Assembly (NCBI RefSeq): GCF_902459465.1
Contig: NC_047071.1
Location: 10,870,385-10,934,384 of the forward strand
DNA length: 64,000 nt
Direction of reading: 5' to 3'
From: Asterias rubens
Taxonomy: Eukaryota; Echinodermata; Asteroidea; Forcipulatida; Asteriidae
Shown here: positions 50,487-60,627 of the stretch, piece after piece
Position numbering within the stretch: position 1 is the first letter of the stretch
How the letters are laid out: each line of letters opens with the position of its first letter
Program-made: the position numbers and the translations under genes
The notes under the pieces: model-generated
Told to the model about the DNA's origin: nothing
What the model saw: only the letters and a program-made list of their open reading frames with translations
The model's database searches: none

Positions 50487-53400
50487 GTAAGCAGTGAACT
50501 TTGAGCATTCTCTTTTCTTTTAGTCTTCGTCAGTTTGTTGGCATATTTTATTAGTAATTATAATAAGCCCCTAATTACAGTATATTCTATATACAAAAAT
50601 ATATGAGTTTTAAAATTAATAATATTACTTACTTAGGCCTAATATAATAATAATAATCAGTCAGATAATATCAGTATTTCAGTATCATCGCAGGCCTGAT
50701 ACTTCACGGAGGCAACGGAGGCGATTGCCTCCGTTGCCCCTTGCCATTGCCTTGGTGCCCTTGAAATGCTCCAGTAGAAATTTACAATTTCCTCATAGGG
50801 TGCCCTTTGCCAAAGAGAAAATGCCTTGGTGCCCTTGCCTTTTCAAAAACGAAGCATACAGGCCTGTCATCGGCAGGGCCCAATTTCATATAGAGCTGCT
50901 AAGCACAAAATTTGCTTAGCATGAAATTTCTTCCTTGATAAAAACAGGATTACCAACCATGTACAAATGTCAACATGATTTTCAGGATGAGCAAACAACA
51001 GCTGGATACCAGCAGACTAGTATCACCATACCAGTATCAAGGAATATGCAACAAATTGAAATTTGGTTGGTAATGGTTATCCTGTTTTTACCAAGGAAGA
51101 AATTTCATGCTTAGCAATATTTTTGTGCTTAGCAGCTTAATGGAATTTGGCCCTGATCAGTATCCTAGGGCCTTTTTTTATTTAATTTTAATTTACATAA
51201 AAATATTCACCACATTAATAAATAGAAAGAATAGTAATTTTGTAAATAATAATAGAAATATATTTTATTTCGTAAACAGACATGACAGAGTTTCTAAAAT
51301 GTTGGCTGTGGAAAATCATGGATTGTATACAAATTTAAAATCCAAATGCAAAACAATTGTTTTTGTTTAATTGTAGCACTCTTAAGTCTAAATTAACAAT
51401 GTTTCTAATTATTTTAATTTAATTCTTTGAAGCTACTACTAGGCCTCTTTTTGTCAGTGGTGGTATTAATTTGAAACTGCTAAAGATGTATGCCACCATT
51501 GGGCATAATAGCAAAACAATTGTTTTTTTAGTTTGAAGTTTTGTGCTAACGCTCGAAATAAACTCTTTCACCTCCACAGTTGGACAAGGTCTAATTCTGA
51601 TGGGTGCATCGTTGAGAATCTAAACACAAGTAAAACAAAGGTAGGCCTACTACCAGTACTCTTTCAAAGTTGTGTTTTTCAGACCATTTTTTCTGGCCAC
51701 TGCCCTGTACCCTTTGTTGCGATAATTGAAAACATCGGGTCTCCATCCTCTATGACCATATCAGGAAGAAGGTTAAGATTTTGTGGGTCTGTTTTTTTTT
51801 TTGTTTTTTTTTGGGGGGGGGGGTGGAGGGTTATAAGGTATTGCCCACCTCACACAGCCAGACGGCCACTTCAAGGTGAGAGCTATATTCACTAATTTGT
51901 GCTATCGACCCAAATCAACTGTCACCAGGGGCTCGGTACAACCTACTCATCGGGTTGAGACTGATTTACCCCCTTCACAGTCCGTAAGGATGTAGGCATG
52001 GGTATCATCCACTAGGAGCCTGGTTGGTAGAGCAGCTTGCGCTACCTTCCCAACTTTTTTTAAAATCAACTTTGCTAAAGTGCCTTGCTCAAGTCAAGGG
52101 CACAAGTGTCATGACTTGGATTCGAACCCACCACCTGCTGCTGACAACACCAGAGCTTGGGTGCGGTGAACTAGATCGCTCGGCCATGACAAGCCAGAAA
52201 GGGGGGTATTAGTATTTCTGTGTTTGTTTGCTTTGTTTTCGTGTGTGGTTTCCCTCTCCATAGTACTCTTGAAGCACTGATCATACAGTGTAAGAGTATA
52301 AAAATAATATTATCTATTATGGTATGTTTTTTTTTATTTTTTTATGACCAGGCTGAACTACTAGAGCAGCAAGTTGATGAGTACAAGGAACTCTTCCACC
52401 ATGCTGAGCAGAAAGCTGAAACTGCCGAGGCCCAAGCCAAGCTGCTGGAGCAGCAGGTACAGAGAGTCAATAATAATTTTTTTTTTTTAAATAACGGGCT
52501 CTTACACATGGATACAAAAATATATAGACTTTTAACATTTGGTCCAAACAGGCCTGTATGCTTCGTTTTTTAAAGGTGGGGGGGGGGGGGGGGCATTGAG
52601 TCAATCACCATCCTTGCCCCCATGAAGTATTAGGACTGGGTCCTGAGCAAACAACCATTGAACAGGAAAGTTTTCAGATTTTTTTCAGATTTGAAAATTT
52701 TCAGTGACACAGCAGTAACGATTTAATGAGGGAGACAAAAGGCGTGGGACATTGTGCTTAATACACACAATCGCCAGCGGCAGAATGCACCTTCGGAACG
52801 GCCAGGAGTGTACTGTCTGAATTAGAGTGAAGGCCATGAACTTTTCTGCTGAATAAAAGATTACTTTCTGTTTCTTTACTTGAAGTGCCATCGAAAAACC
52901 AGAATAAAAGTACAAAGTTTTGTGTGCCACCAAGTTTCATTTATGTTAATTTTATTCTAAATGATTAATAAATTTGAATGTATGTAGGATTGCAAAGCTC
53001 TTTGTAAACTCTTTTCACAGACTTGTTTAGTTATTCATGATTATTGTTTATTTTGTTTTTAAGATGGCCGAGGTGGAGGGTGCCAACTTTGACCTCCTTG
53101 ATCGGGTATCGGGGCTTGAGCAACAAATTGAAGAAATGAAAGACCAGACTTCACCTGAGGCCGAGAGGGAATATTCTGAGACAGTCGACGAACAAAATCA
53201 AGTGAGAAATCATGACTTTTTAAAAAACTTTTTTGTTTATGAAATGCGATTACATGCACTCATACCAAGTACCTTTATGGATACACCCTGATAGCTGGGT
53301 TTAAAGGAACACGTTGCCTTGGATTGGTCGAGTTGGTCTTTGAAAAGCGTTTGTAACCGTTTGTTATAAAAATACATATGTACCCACTGAAGCTGAACCG

Positions 53401-56400
53401 TCGGCCCCTCAATCCACAGTAACGCAATGTACCCACTGAAGCTGAACCGTCGGCCCCTCAATCCACAGTAATTAACCTCTCATCATGTACCCTTTCAGAT
53501 GCAGAAAATGACCTTCTCTCCAAGGGACTTAACTTCTGCCCAACTCCTCCCACAGTTAATCAGGCTGAGCTTAGTCAGGACCTAACTGACTACTACCGTA
53601 GAATTCGACTCCGTGAATTCTTCCTCGACTCACCACCCATAGATCCTAAGCCATTTTACTGTAAGAGTAAATGGGTACCACCTAAGAACCGTGTTCCTTC
53701 CCTTGAAACTTACGTGCAGGTTGTTAGTTCACAAATTAACTCGAATGATCATTCTACCCACAGGACTCATGACAACCTCCCTAGAGAAGAGCGTGAGGCT
53801 CTTAAGACTCTACGAGCACGGAAAGACATCATCATCAAGCCAGCCGACAAGGGCTCTGCTGTTGTTGTCATGGGCCGCCAGCAATACATCGATGAAGCCA
53901 TGAGACAACTGAACAACCAAACTAATTATAAACCACTTGACACTGATCCAACAGGCACCTTCTCAAAGGAGATTCAACTAACACTGGACGAAATGCATGA
54001 CCGTGACAACCTCTCCAAGAAAGCTCACAAGTTTCTCTCCCCGGTCGACTGTAGAACAGCCAGGTTTTACCTCCTTCCAAAGATACATAAACCAGACAAC
54101 CCAGGAAGACCCATCATATCTGGCAATGGTTCCCCCACTGAGAACATTTTCTCTTTTTGTTGACAGTTTTCTCAAGCCGTTAATGCCGCAGATTCCATCA
54201 TACATTCATGACACTCCAGATTTTCTCCGCAAAATCGCAGGTATTCAGAAGCAGGTCCCTAACACAGCCATCATCGGTACTTTTGATGTAACCTCTCTAT
54301 ACACCAACATTCCCCAAGATGAAGGGATTGCCGCCTGCTCTTCAGCTCTGGCTAAGAGTGGTCACACATCACCGCCCATTTTAGACATTGTATCCCTCAT
54401 GCAACATGTTCTAACAAAAAACAACTTTTCTTTCATGGGTAAGAATTTCCTACAGGTACAGGGTACTGCAATGGGCACACGTATGGCACCATCAATGGCG
54501 TGCCTTTTCTTGAGCCATCTTGAACAGCGCATGTTGGCATCAGCCCCTTGCCGTCCCTGGGTCTGGTGGCGCTATATCGATGACATCTTTTTCATCTGGA
54601 CAAGCGATGAAGCAAGCCTCAAAGCTTTCATTAATCACATAAATTCCTTCCACAGGACCATCAAATTCACGAGCGAATACTCAACCAAGGATACACACTT
54701 TCTGGATGTCAAGGTTTTCAAGACGGATGTAGGCTTAACCACAGATCTCTTCGTTAAACCCACAGATAAACACCAATACCTACATTCCACTAGCTGTCAC
54801 CCCCGACACTGCAAAACCAGCATAGCCTACAGCCAGGCCCTCAGACTCCGTCGAATCTGTTCTAATGATTCTGATTTTATCCACCACTCACAGGAACTTA
54901 AGAAACACCTTGTTTCCAGGGGTCATAGCTCTCTAGCAGTCCATCGAGCTATCCAGAAAGTCAAGGCTCGTTCTAGGGAGTCAGTACTCTCCAAAGGACC
55001 AAAGAAACAACAGAGTCCTACGGGGAAAGTTCCTTTTGTTGTCACTTTCCACCCCTCACTTCCTCCCATTCGTAAAATAACCAGTTCTAACCATCATATT
55101 CTTCACACATCAGATCGACTTCAACGTGCTGTGCAGGAAGAACCCATAGTTGCCTACAGACGCCCACCAAGTCTCAGGGATCTCATTGTCCGAGCAGAAG
55201 TCCCTCCCATTAATGATGATGTTAATCCCCCTCTACCACAGGGAACTTTTTTGTGTTTTCAAACATCTCCAAATGCATCGTCTGTAGACAACACATCAGG
55301 GAATCGGACTCCTTCACCAGTAACACCGGCGGTACCACCCATAAGACAAGGGGTCATGTCACCTGCACCACCACTAATCTCATTTATCTCATATCTTGCA
55401 GAGTCTGTGGTGTTCAATATATAGGTGAAACAAGAACTACACTCAAGAGGCGTTTCTACGGCCACAGATCTACAGTCAAGACCCAAAAGCTAGATACACC
55501 TGTAGGTCATCACTTCAATCTTCCTAATCACTCCATTTCTGACATGATCTTACAGGGCATAGAGGCACTAGGCAACCACAGAGAGACTGTGCGTTTGAGT
55601 AGGGAGAAACTCTGGATTAGACGCCTCCAGACCATTCAACCCCATGGTCTGAACATCCAAGAAGGAAACGACTAATAAACCTTTTGTTTTGCCGTCTCCT
55701 TTTTTTCCCCATAGCCTTTTAGCCTGAGCCTCATTCACTAGAATAAATTACTTTTTACCCAACCTCACCACCCTTGATGTTGTCCTTTGTGTTTCCATTT
55801 TCTTGCTTGTGGTCAAGCCAGCCCCTTCCCTTCACCCCCCCCCTTGTTTGTCCCCCTATTCATTGTTTACCCCCTGCTTTTTTATGTATGCTTTCTAACC
55901 CCATTCATGTATTTCCACTTCACTGCTTATGTTTCACTTAGTTACCTGTTCATGTTTGTTGTGTTGTCATTTAGCCTTCGAGAAAGACTCTGCTAGGGTC
56001 GAAACGTCAGGCCATTAACTATTTTTTGCAAAAATACATATGGGTGGAAAGATGTTGTTAAAGTAGAACACAATGATCCACACAGACATGCCTCAGAATT
56101 GCATGGTTTTCCTTTTACCTCGACGACTAACACTTTAGGCCATTTATGGGAGTCAAATTTGTGACTCCCATAAATGGCCGACCGTGTTAGTTCGCAGGGG
56201 TAAAGGAAAACTACGCAATTTCTGTTTAATCGTTCCATCTACCGGTAATGTGTTTTTAATTCTGTCACTTAATGTATTTTTGCTCATTGTTCATTGTTCT
56301 CTTTTTGGTTTTTGATTGCACTATCCCTAGCGCTTTGTATCCTTTGGAAAAGGCGCTCTATAAATACAGTTATTATTATTATTATTATTACTATTATTAT

Positions 56401-58428
56401 TATTATTATGATTGCCTAAACTATTATTAATTCGTTTATATTTACAGACCATCGAAAAACATGAACAGCAGATTAAGAGTCTGGAAGAAGATCTTGCGAA
56501 AATGGTAAGAGAGTCCAATAAAAAAAAAAAAATTCTAGCACAAGAATACAAATAATGCAAAATTCTATTTATTATGAAAACTATTGAAAGTCACATCATT
56601 AGGGATGTTTTCTATCGACATGGAATAAAACAATACAATAATAAAAAATGATTTAATGTTCTTCTGAACAAAAGCTGCACATCTTATCTTTGAAAAGCTT
56701 CAATAAAACACAAGTACCGTTTCACTATAATGCCCTGGATTAAATGTGCTATTAAACTCCCTGGCCTCTGAAACTTCATGGAGGCAATTGCCTGCATACC
56801 CCTTATTATTGCCTTGGTGCCCCTTTATTTGACATTATTTTACTATAAATTTACAGGTAGAAGTGTTGAAAATTAAATTAGATTTTTTATGTGATTTTGT
56901 TTACCACAGCGTGTTAAACTGAAGAAGAGGCTCCGTAGTGCACAGACGGAGTTGGCAGAAGCAAGACAAGAGGCGGGACTAAAGATGTACAGTCTCAAAG
57001 ATGAAATCGGGAAACTGCAGGAAGAGAATGCTAAACTCGTTGGTAAGATCAGGGTATGAGATGGGTTTAGCAGGAGGGTCTTTTTGTTTGTACGATATCT
57101 TGCTTGTATTTAAAGCAGATGATCCTTTGCAGTCTACCTCACTCAACTTTCCTGTAGAGCCACTACTAATGCATTTTCCCTAACCAACAGGTTTAAAATT
57201 GCTAAGAGTTTAATTATATACGCAACAGCACCCTCTTTTGTTCAACAACTGGTTCTTGTTTTGTGTGATCAACCATAAAACACTGAGTGAGTCGGGAGAA
57301 AAGAGTGACAAACCATCAAACCATACACAATTTTCAGCATGTAGCATGTTTTCAGTCCTTAATTTTGGTTGTAACAACTGACATTAGCTGTTGCATTTTT
57401 AGGTTTTCAGATACAGTGTCTTCAATTTGACCTCATTTCAGAGAGAAATAGTTCACAGAACAAAGTGGTTCTAGTAGGAACGTCTTATTCATTAAGCTTT
57501 CAGGCTAAAGTTAAACAATGATGTTTTTCATCCTTACCAATCCTGTAAAAAAACAGTCAATATTGATTCTTTATCTTTTGCAGAGCATCTTGACAGAGCA
57601 CATGCCGTGTCTGGCGCCCAGAGCGGGCAGAGTAGTGCAGCCGCTGCCAGAAATCACATCATCGTGGAGACGCCGAAGGAAGCTGCTGAGGATGACGAAG
57701 AGGAATGGGAAGACGGTCGAACCAAAGTCATCTTGGAGCTGTCGAGTCAACTCAGCGCCCAGGACCAAAGAATCTGTGAACTTGAAGAAGCAATGAAGGA
57801 GAAGGATAAAATTATAAGTGCTCTTCAGAGAAAGGGAAGTGCAAGACCTCCCAGTGGATCCCGAGGGATATCAGGGAGTGCTGGGAGGAGGACAGTGGTT
57901 GATTCTGTGGATGGTGAGAATGAGGCGTCTTCGTCACGGAGAGAGCGGCAGTCCTCTGCCTCGTCTTCCAAGGGTAGAGAAAGTCATCGTAGCTGTTCTG
58001 GATCAGTCAGAGAGAGAACTGGTTCCTCAGGGAAGCATAGATCGATTCCTGATAAACTCACTTGCAATGATGATGAAGGAATGTCTTCTTCGAGTCAAGG
58101 TACAAGAACAGTCAGATCTGCCGGGAGCTCTTCAAGTGGTAAAGTCAGACAGCAGTCAGCCAGTAGTTTAGACTCGGCAATATCGGACCATAGTGATTCG
58201 GGCAGTACCAAGGTGTCGTCCGCTGGCTCCAGTCGACAGAGACGAAGGATTCGCAAACAGCTATCGAGGGAAGTCTCAACGGAGAAGACTGACTCGTTGG
58301 CTGCGTCGAGTAAACATTATTCTGATGTCAGAGTAGAGGGTAGAGACTCTGGGATTGGGGTTGCTAGTGACAAATCCAAATACAGCGAATTAGACCAAAT
58401 GATGGAAGACATCATTGGAAACAGTTGA
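50305..58428 (+). CDS. N-myristoylated-type coiled-coil protein with Ser-rich tail, seven coding exons
   Basis: Not recognised as a named family. Exons 50305-50486, 51580-51640, 52352-52456, 53064-53201, 56448-56504, 56910-57042, 57584-58428 join in phase: 1521 nt, 506 aa. The N-terminus MGHGAST fits the N-myristoylation rule (Gly2, Ser6) and is followed by Lys/Arg-rich stretches (GKKKSRARAR, 29-38) that could reinforce membrane binding. Residues about 82-225 are a discontinuous coiled coil (LLEQQVDEYKELFHHAEQK, LKKRLRSAQTELAEARQEA). Then an acidic patch (EDDEEEWEDG), a further coil (LSAQDQRICELEEAMKEKDK), and a ~190-residue Ser/Arg/Gly-rich tail ending MMEDIIGNS. An in-frame ATG at 50269 would add 12 residues and destroy the myristoylation signal. 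Likely a membrane-attached scaffold (inference). Confidence 0.85.
50711..50738. repeat. 12-bp perfect hairpin within a dispersed repeat
   Basis: GGCAACGGAGGC / GCCTCCGTTGCC around GATT. Part of a family with CTTCA(T/C)GGAGGCAA...GCCTTGGTGCCC seen also at 4576-4640, 52580-52640 and 56765-56830. Confidence 0.75.
50876..51154. repeat. rep-H inverted repeat, copy 2 (coiled-coil gene intron 1)
   Basis: GGGCCCAATTTCATATAGAG at the left and TAATGGAATTTGGCCC at the right. CTTAGCATGAAATTTCTTCC / GGAAGAAATTTCATGCTTAG and GTTGGTAAT/ATTACCAAC type pairs inside. Confidence 0.85.
51155..51579. other. Coiled-coil gene intron 1, right part
   Basis: AT-rich, nothing recognised. Confidence 0.4.
51580..51640 (+). 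CDS. Coiled-coil gene exon 2
   Basis: Residues 61-81 (GWTRSNSDGCIVENLNTSKTK). Acceptor ACCTCCACAG, donor GTAGGC. Assigned by phase and splice signals; low complexity gives little family support. Confidence 0.75.
51845..52195 (-). repeat. tRNA-derived SINE-2, longest copy, inverted
   Basis: Reverse strand order: head TGTCATGGCCGAGCGATCTA and GTGGGTTCGAATCCAAGTCATG, then TTGAGCAAGGCACTTTAGC, AGCTGCTCTACCAACCAGGC, GATGATACCCATGCCTAC, TTGACTGATTTGGGTCGATA-type body and CACCTTGAAGTGGCCG end. About 350 bp, collinear with 36522-36820. Confidence 0.75.
52352..52456 (+). CDS. Coiled-coil gene exon 3
   Basis: Residues 82-116, a clean amphipathic coil with two LLEQQ repeats 30 residues apart. Donor GTACAG. 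Confidence 0.88.
53064..53201 (+). CDS. Coiled-coil gene exon 4
   Basis: Residues 117-162, GLEQQIEEMKDQ coil and acidic end. Acceptor TTTTTAAG, donor GTGAGA. The exon happens to begin with ATG, so an internal start is conceivable. Confidence 0.85.
53303..53380 (+). repeat. rep-B left part, interrupted by the Penelope-like element
   Basis: AAAGGAACACGTTGCCTTGG, GAGTTGGTCTTTGAAAAGCG, ACCGTTTGTTATAAAAATAC; continues at 56030 after the insertion. Confidence 0.9.
53474..54163 (+). pseudogene. Penelope-like ORF block 1 (N-terminal and early RT)
   Basis: Frame shared with base 53714. Contains LSDAENDLLSKGLNFCPTP near the start and the conserved IIIKPADKGSAVVVM and RFYLLPKIHKP...GRPIISGNGSP motifs of Penelope reverse transcriptases. 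It stops in the T-rich stretch 54147-54163, where the neighbouring frame takes over. Confidence 0.85.
54140..55262 (+). pseudogene. Penelope-like ORF block 2 (RT core, thumb, linker)
   Basis: Frame of base 53997. Runs from SLFVDSFLKPLMPQIPS through FDVTSLYTNIP and YIDDIFF to the Lys/Arg-rich linker and PPSLRDLIVRAEV. Leaves frame at the T run near 55247-55253. Confidence 0.88.
55253..55675 (+). pseudogene. Penelope-like ORF block 3 (Cys-rich linker, GIY-YIG nuclease)
   Basis: Back in the frame of block 1. CxxC-type linker (CIVCRQH), then LIYLI / QYIGET as the GIY-YIG core, R-x3-R-FYGH and a late E (SREKLWIRRL). Stop TAA at 55673-55675. Confidence 0.88.
55974..56013 (+). ncRNA. Degenerate hammerhead-like motif at the Penelope 3' end
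   Basis: A short stem GACTC/GGGTC (loop TGCTA) is followed directly by GAAACGTC, the usual 3' side of the minimal hammerhead ribozymes found in Penelope elements. The expected CTGATGA core upstream is replaced by CTTCGAGAA, so self-cleavage is unlikely in this copy. Confidence 0.35.
56030..56240 (+). repeat. rep-B, remainder after the Penelope insertion
   Basis: ATACATATGGGTGGAAAGAT, CCATTTATGGGAGTCAAATT and the mirrored centre GGCCGACCGTGTTAG continue the rep-B unit begun at 53303. The far right arm is missing. Confidence 0.88.
56370..56409 (+). repeat. (ATT)n microsatellite
   Basis: About 13 ATT units with one ACT and one ATG, 38 bp before exon 5 of the coiled-coil gene. Confidence 0.9.
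56448..56504 (+). CDS. Coiled-coil gene exon 5
   Basis: Residues 163-181 (TIEKHEQQIKSLEEDLAKM), a 57-nt exon; donor GTAAGA. Lies just after the Penelope insertion and an ATT microsatellite. Confidence 0.88.
56910..57042 (+). CDS. Coiled-coil gene exon 6
   Basis: Residues 182-225 plus the first base of 226; coil RVKLKKRLRSAQTELAEARQ...KLQEENAKL. Acceptor TTTACCACAG, donor GTAAGA. Confidence 0.9.
57043..57583. other. Coiled-coil gene intron 6
   Basis: No repeat or gene recognised. Confidence 0.4.
57584..58428 (+). CDS. Coiled-coil gene exon 7: acidic patch, last coil, Ser-rich tail
   Basis: Residues 226-506, stop TGA at 58426-58428. EDDEEEWEDGRTKVILELSS, then a 30-residue coil and the long SSSRRERQSSASSSKGRE-type tail with many basophilic-kinase-like RxxS sites. 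Confidence 0.9.
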
Positions 58429-58550
58429 TGAAAAAAGTAATGAACAAAATACTTGTGTGTATAAGACTCTGTGAAGAAATAGTTTTTATGGTCATCAACG
58501 ATTTTGAAATAAATATCTTGAGGCTTTGGAGGGTGAAGTATCGGTCCTGA

Positions 58551-58640
58551 TTTACAGTGTCATGGTCGAGTCGTGTTGTACACTGGACTAAAAGTTCTGG
58601 TTGCTGAGGCATACTTGGAATCCAAGTCATGGCACTTTTG
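58551..58640 (+). repeat. tRNA-derived SINE-2 head
   Basis: CAGTGTCATGGTCGAGTCGT with AAAGTTCTGGTTGCTGAGGC and TTGGAATCCAAGTCATGGCA; begins about 40 bp after the AATAAA signal of the coiled-coil gene. Confidence 0.5.
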
Positions 58641-59142
58641 GTCTTCAGCAAGACCCTTGATTACTATTCGTCAGCTCAGTGCTACATGTTTATGGTTGTT
58701 GTTTTTGTTTTCATGTCCGTCCAAAGATGAAAGGGTCTTTTACATTAAAAATGCATTTGATCTCAACAAAAACAAAAAACTCTTCAAATAATTGTTTTAC
58801 TTAGTAAATGAGTCTTTCTCTTTTGCGAATTAAATATCTTGAAGACCACTCTTAAACAAGATCACAGGAGCTCCAAAATAAGCAAACCTTTTTGTATAAA
58901 GTCCATACAAACTGCACCATTGACTTCATAGTCCTGATGAGACTATGAATTGCTTCTCTGTTCTCTTCTTAAACCAGGGGTGAATGGGTACCTTCGAGGA
59001 AAGTGGTGGCTTTTGATTGATAATCTAGGTGTATTACATACTTGGAAACAGGCTGTATACTCCGGAGGGAGCGGAGACCGTTTATTTAGTTAAATGAATG
59101 GCCTAGTAAGCATTGTTTGAAACTTTGCAATGTGTGGATAAA

Positions 59143-59285
59143 TAGGAAGAAACTATGAATAAATAGTGAACTTGTGGGTACAACTATGTGTAAATCTCTT
59201 TAGTGGCAGTGTTGGCTCTGAAAAGAACCGGTGTGGTCTCAACGTTTCAAACAGTACATTCTGGTTGTCTTCTACTTGTGGTGAT
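59143..59285 (-). repeat. Penelope-type terminal fragment, copy B
   Basis: GGAAGAAACTATGAATAAAT, GTGAACTTGTGGGTACAACT, GTTGGCTCTGAAAAGAACC and GGTCTCAACGTTTCAAACAG are collinear with 36880-37015; the reverse strand shows GAAACGTT. Confidence 0.5.
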
Positions 59286-59563
59286 GGAGCTTAAAGTAGG
59301 CATTAGAGGCTGCACATTTTGGGCAGGAAGGATCCAAGCTGTTCTTGACTGGTGAATGGCTAAGTGATTGAGTGCCATAGCCTTGTGATCGAGTGCCATG
59401 AGCGTCACTAAGTGACGAAGTTAAGCGCTTCATAAGTGCTTTTATTTTACCATTATGGAAATGTCACTATTTCCTTATTTTATTCATCAATGTGGCCCTT
59501 TCAAATACTTTGCTGTCCATGATTTTAGTAGTCTGTTAAAAGGTTATTTTCTTGTCCAACACA

Positions 59564-59893
59564 TTAAAGGCACTGGACACGTTTGGTAATTGTCAAAGAC
59601 TTGTATTCTCCATCAACAAACATGCAAAAAATAACATACTTGATCAATGGGTCATGGAAGATGAAAGTAAATAATGAAAGATTACTTTAAATAAAGGCTT
59701 CAGTGCTGTAGTCTTTATCAGATTTCACTATTTTTGTGAGAAATTACCTTTCTCAAATACTTAGATTCTTCAGAGGGAGCCGTTTCTCATTGTGCTTTTA
59801 CAGCTCTCCGTTGCTTGGTACCAAGTAAAGTTTTTATACTAATATATATTTTGAGTACCGGTAATTACCAGACGTGTCCAGGGCCTGTGTAAT
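59564..59893 (+). repeat. rep-A repeat, copy 10
   Basis: TTAAAGGCACTGGACACGTT at the left, ACGTGTCCAGGGCCTG at the right; the centre is reduced. Belongs to a subfamily with GGACACGTTTGG ends. Confidence 0.75.
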
Positions 59894-60423
59894 AAAACCA
59901 AATGCTTGGTTATCCGTCCATCTTGCATGTCTTGAGATGCATCCCAAGACAATTTCTAATGATAAGAATGTGCAATCTTCTATTTTTTACTGAAAAGTAA
60001 AGTTAATAAAGAATTGTCTTCCTGGACTCTTTCAAAACAAAATTTATTGGTGATGTGTGATTTGCTTTTATTAGACATGTTAGAAAACATGCTCAATGTT
60101 CATGTGTTTTGTTTGCTAGTGTGAATAAATATGTTTTATTTTTCTGTACACCAAGGGGAACGGGAACATGAAGGACTGTATTGTTGCACTGAGGATTTGT
60201 CGTCTCTGGCAGAATTTAATTCAAACTGAACTTCAGTATGAAAATTATTGAAAGTTTGCTTTTTGGAGATTCCCCCAATGCACCAATTGGAGTCCCCCAT
60301 ATAAAAACTGGTTTGTGAACTTTATGGCGTGAAATAAATTTAAGCTAATTTATTGAAATGCTGAAAACCTTTTATGCTGATATTTTACGAAGAAGGGGGG
60401 AAAAAAATGCTCGGGTGAATTTC

Positions 60424-60551
60424 TTTTGGCCGCCCCGCCCACAAAATGAGCTGAGGTTGTGGGAACAGGTGTTTCCAATCAATTAAAATAGCGCCCTCAC
60501 TTGTCCAAAATAATAAAAACCTGTTGCTATGCTAAGTATAAAAACAAATGG
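60424..60551 (+). promoter_or_regulatory. Duplicated promoter unit, upstream copy
   Basis: CCGCCCACAAAATGAGCTGAGG, GGAACAGGTGT, CCAATCAATTAAAATAGCGC, CCTCACTTGTC and GTTGCTATGCTAAGTAT occur in the same order as in 60628-60757. Contains a canonical NF-Y CCAATCA. It ends with its own ATG (60548), which opens 33 codons and stops inside the downstream copy. Confidence 0.7.
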
Positions 60552-60627
60552 TGGGTGTCATTTATTCTGATCTTCTGAGTTTAAGTGGGCTTCCAAGATC
60601 CAAATTAAAATTAATGTTCAGAATTAA

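Larger units (their letters stand above)
53381..56029 (+). mobile_element. Penelope-like retroelement (RT + GIY-YIG), defective
   Basis: A 2649-bp element in intron 4 of the coiled-coil gene. The 13-bp AAAAATACATATG occurs at both edges (53368-53380, 56030-56042): a target-site duplication within a rep-B repeat. The 5' end has two 45-bp direct repeats (53378-53422, 53427-53471; period 49, beginning ATGTACCCACTGAAGC). The coding part runs about 53474-55675 in three frame-shifted blocks. Reverse-transcriptase hallmarks: FDVTSLYTNIP, GTAMGTRMAPSMA and the catalytic RYIDDIFFIW. C-terminal GIY-YIG nuclease: LIYLISCRVCGVQYIGET, RRFYGH. The 3' end GAAAGACTCTGCTAGGGTCG with GAAACGTCAGGCCATTAAC is typical of this class. 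Confidence 0.93.

Noticed and set aside
53381..56029. Endogenous retrovirus or LTR retrotransposon
   Set aside because: The RT motifs (GTAMGTRMAPSMA, RYIDDIFF), a GIY-YIG nuclease instead of an integrase, and the absence of LTRs and protease place it with Penelope-like elements.
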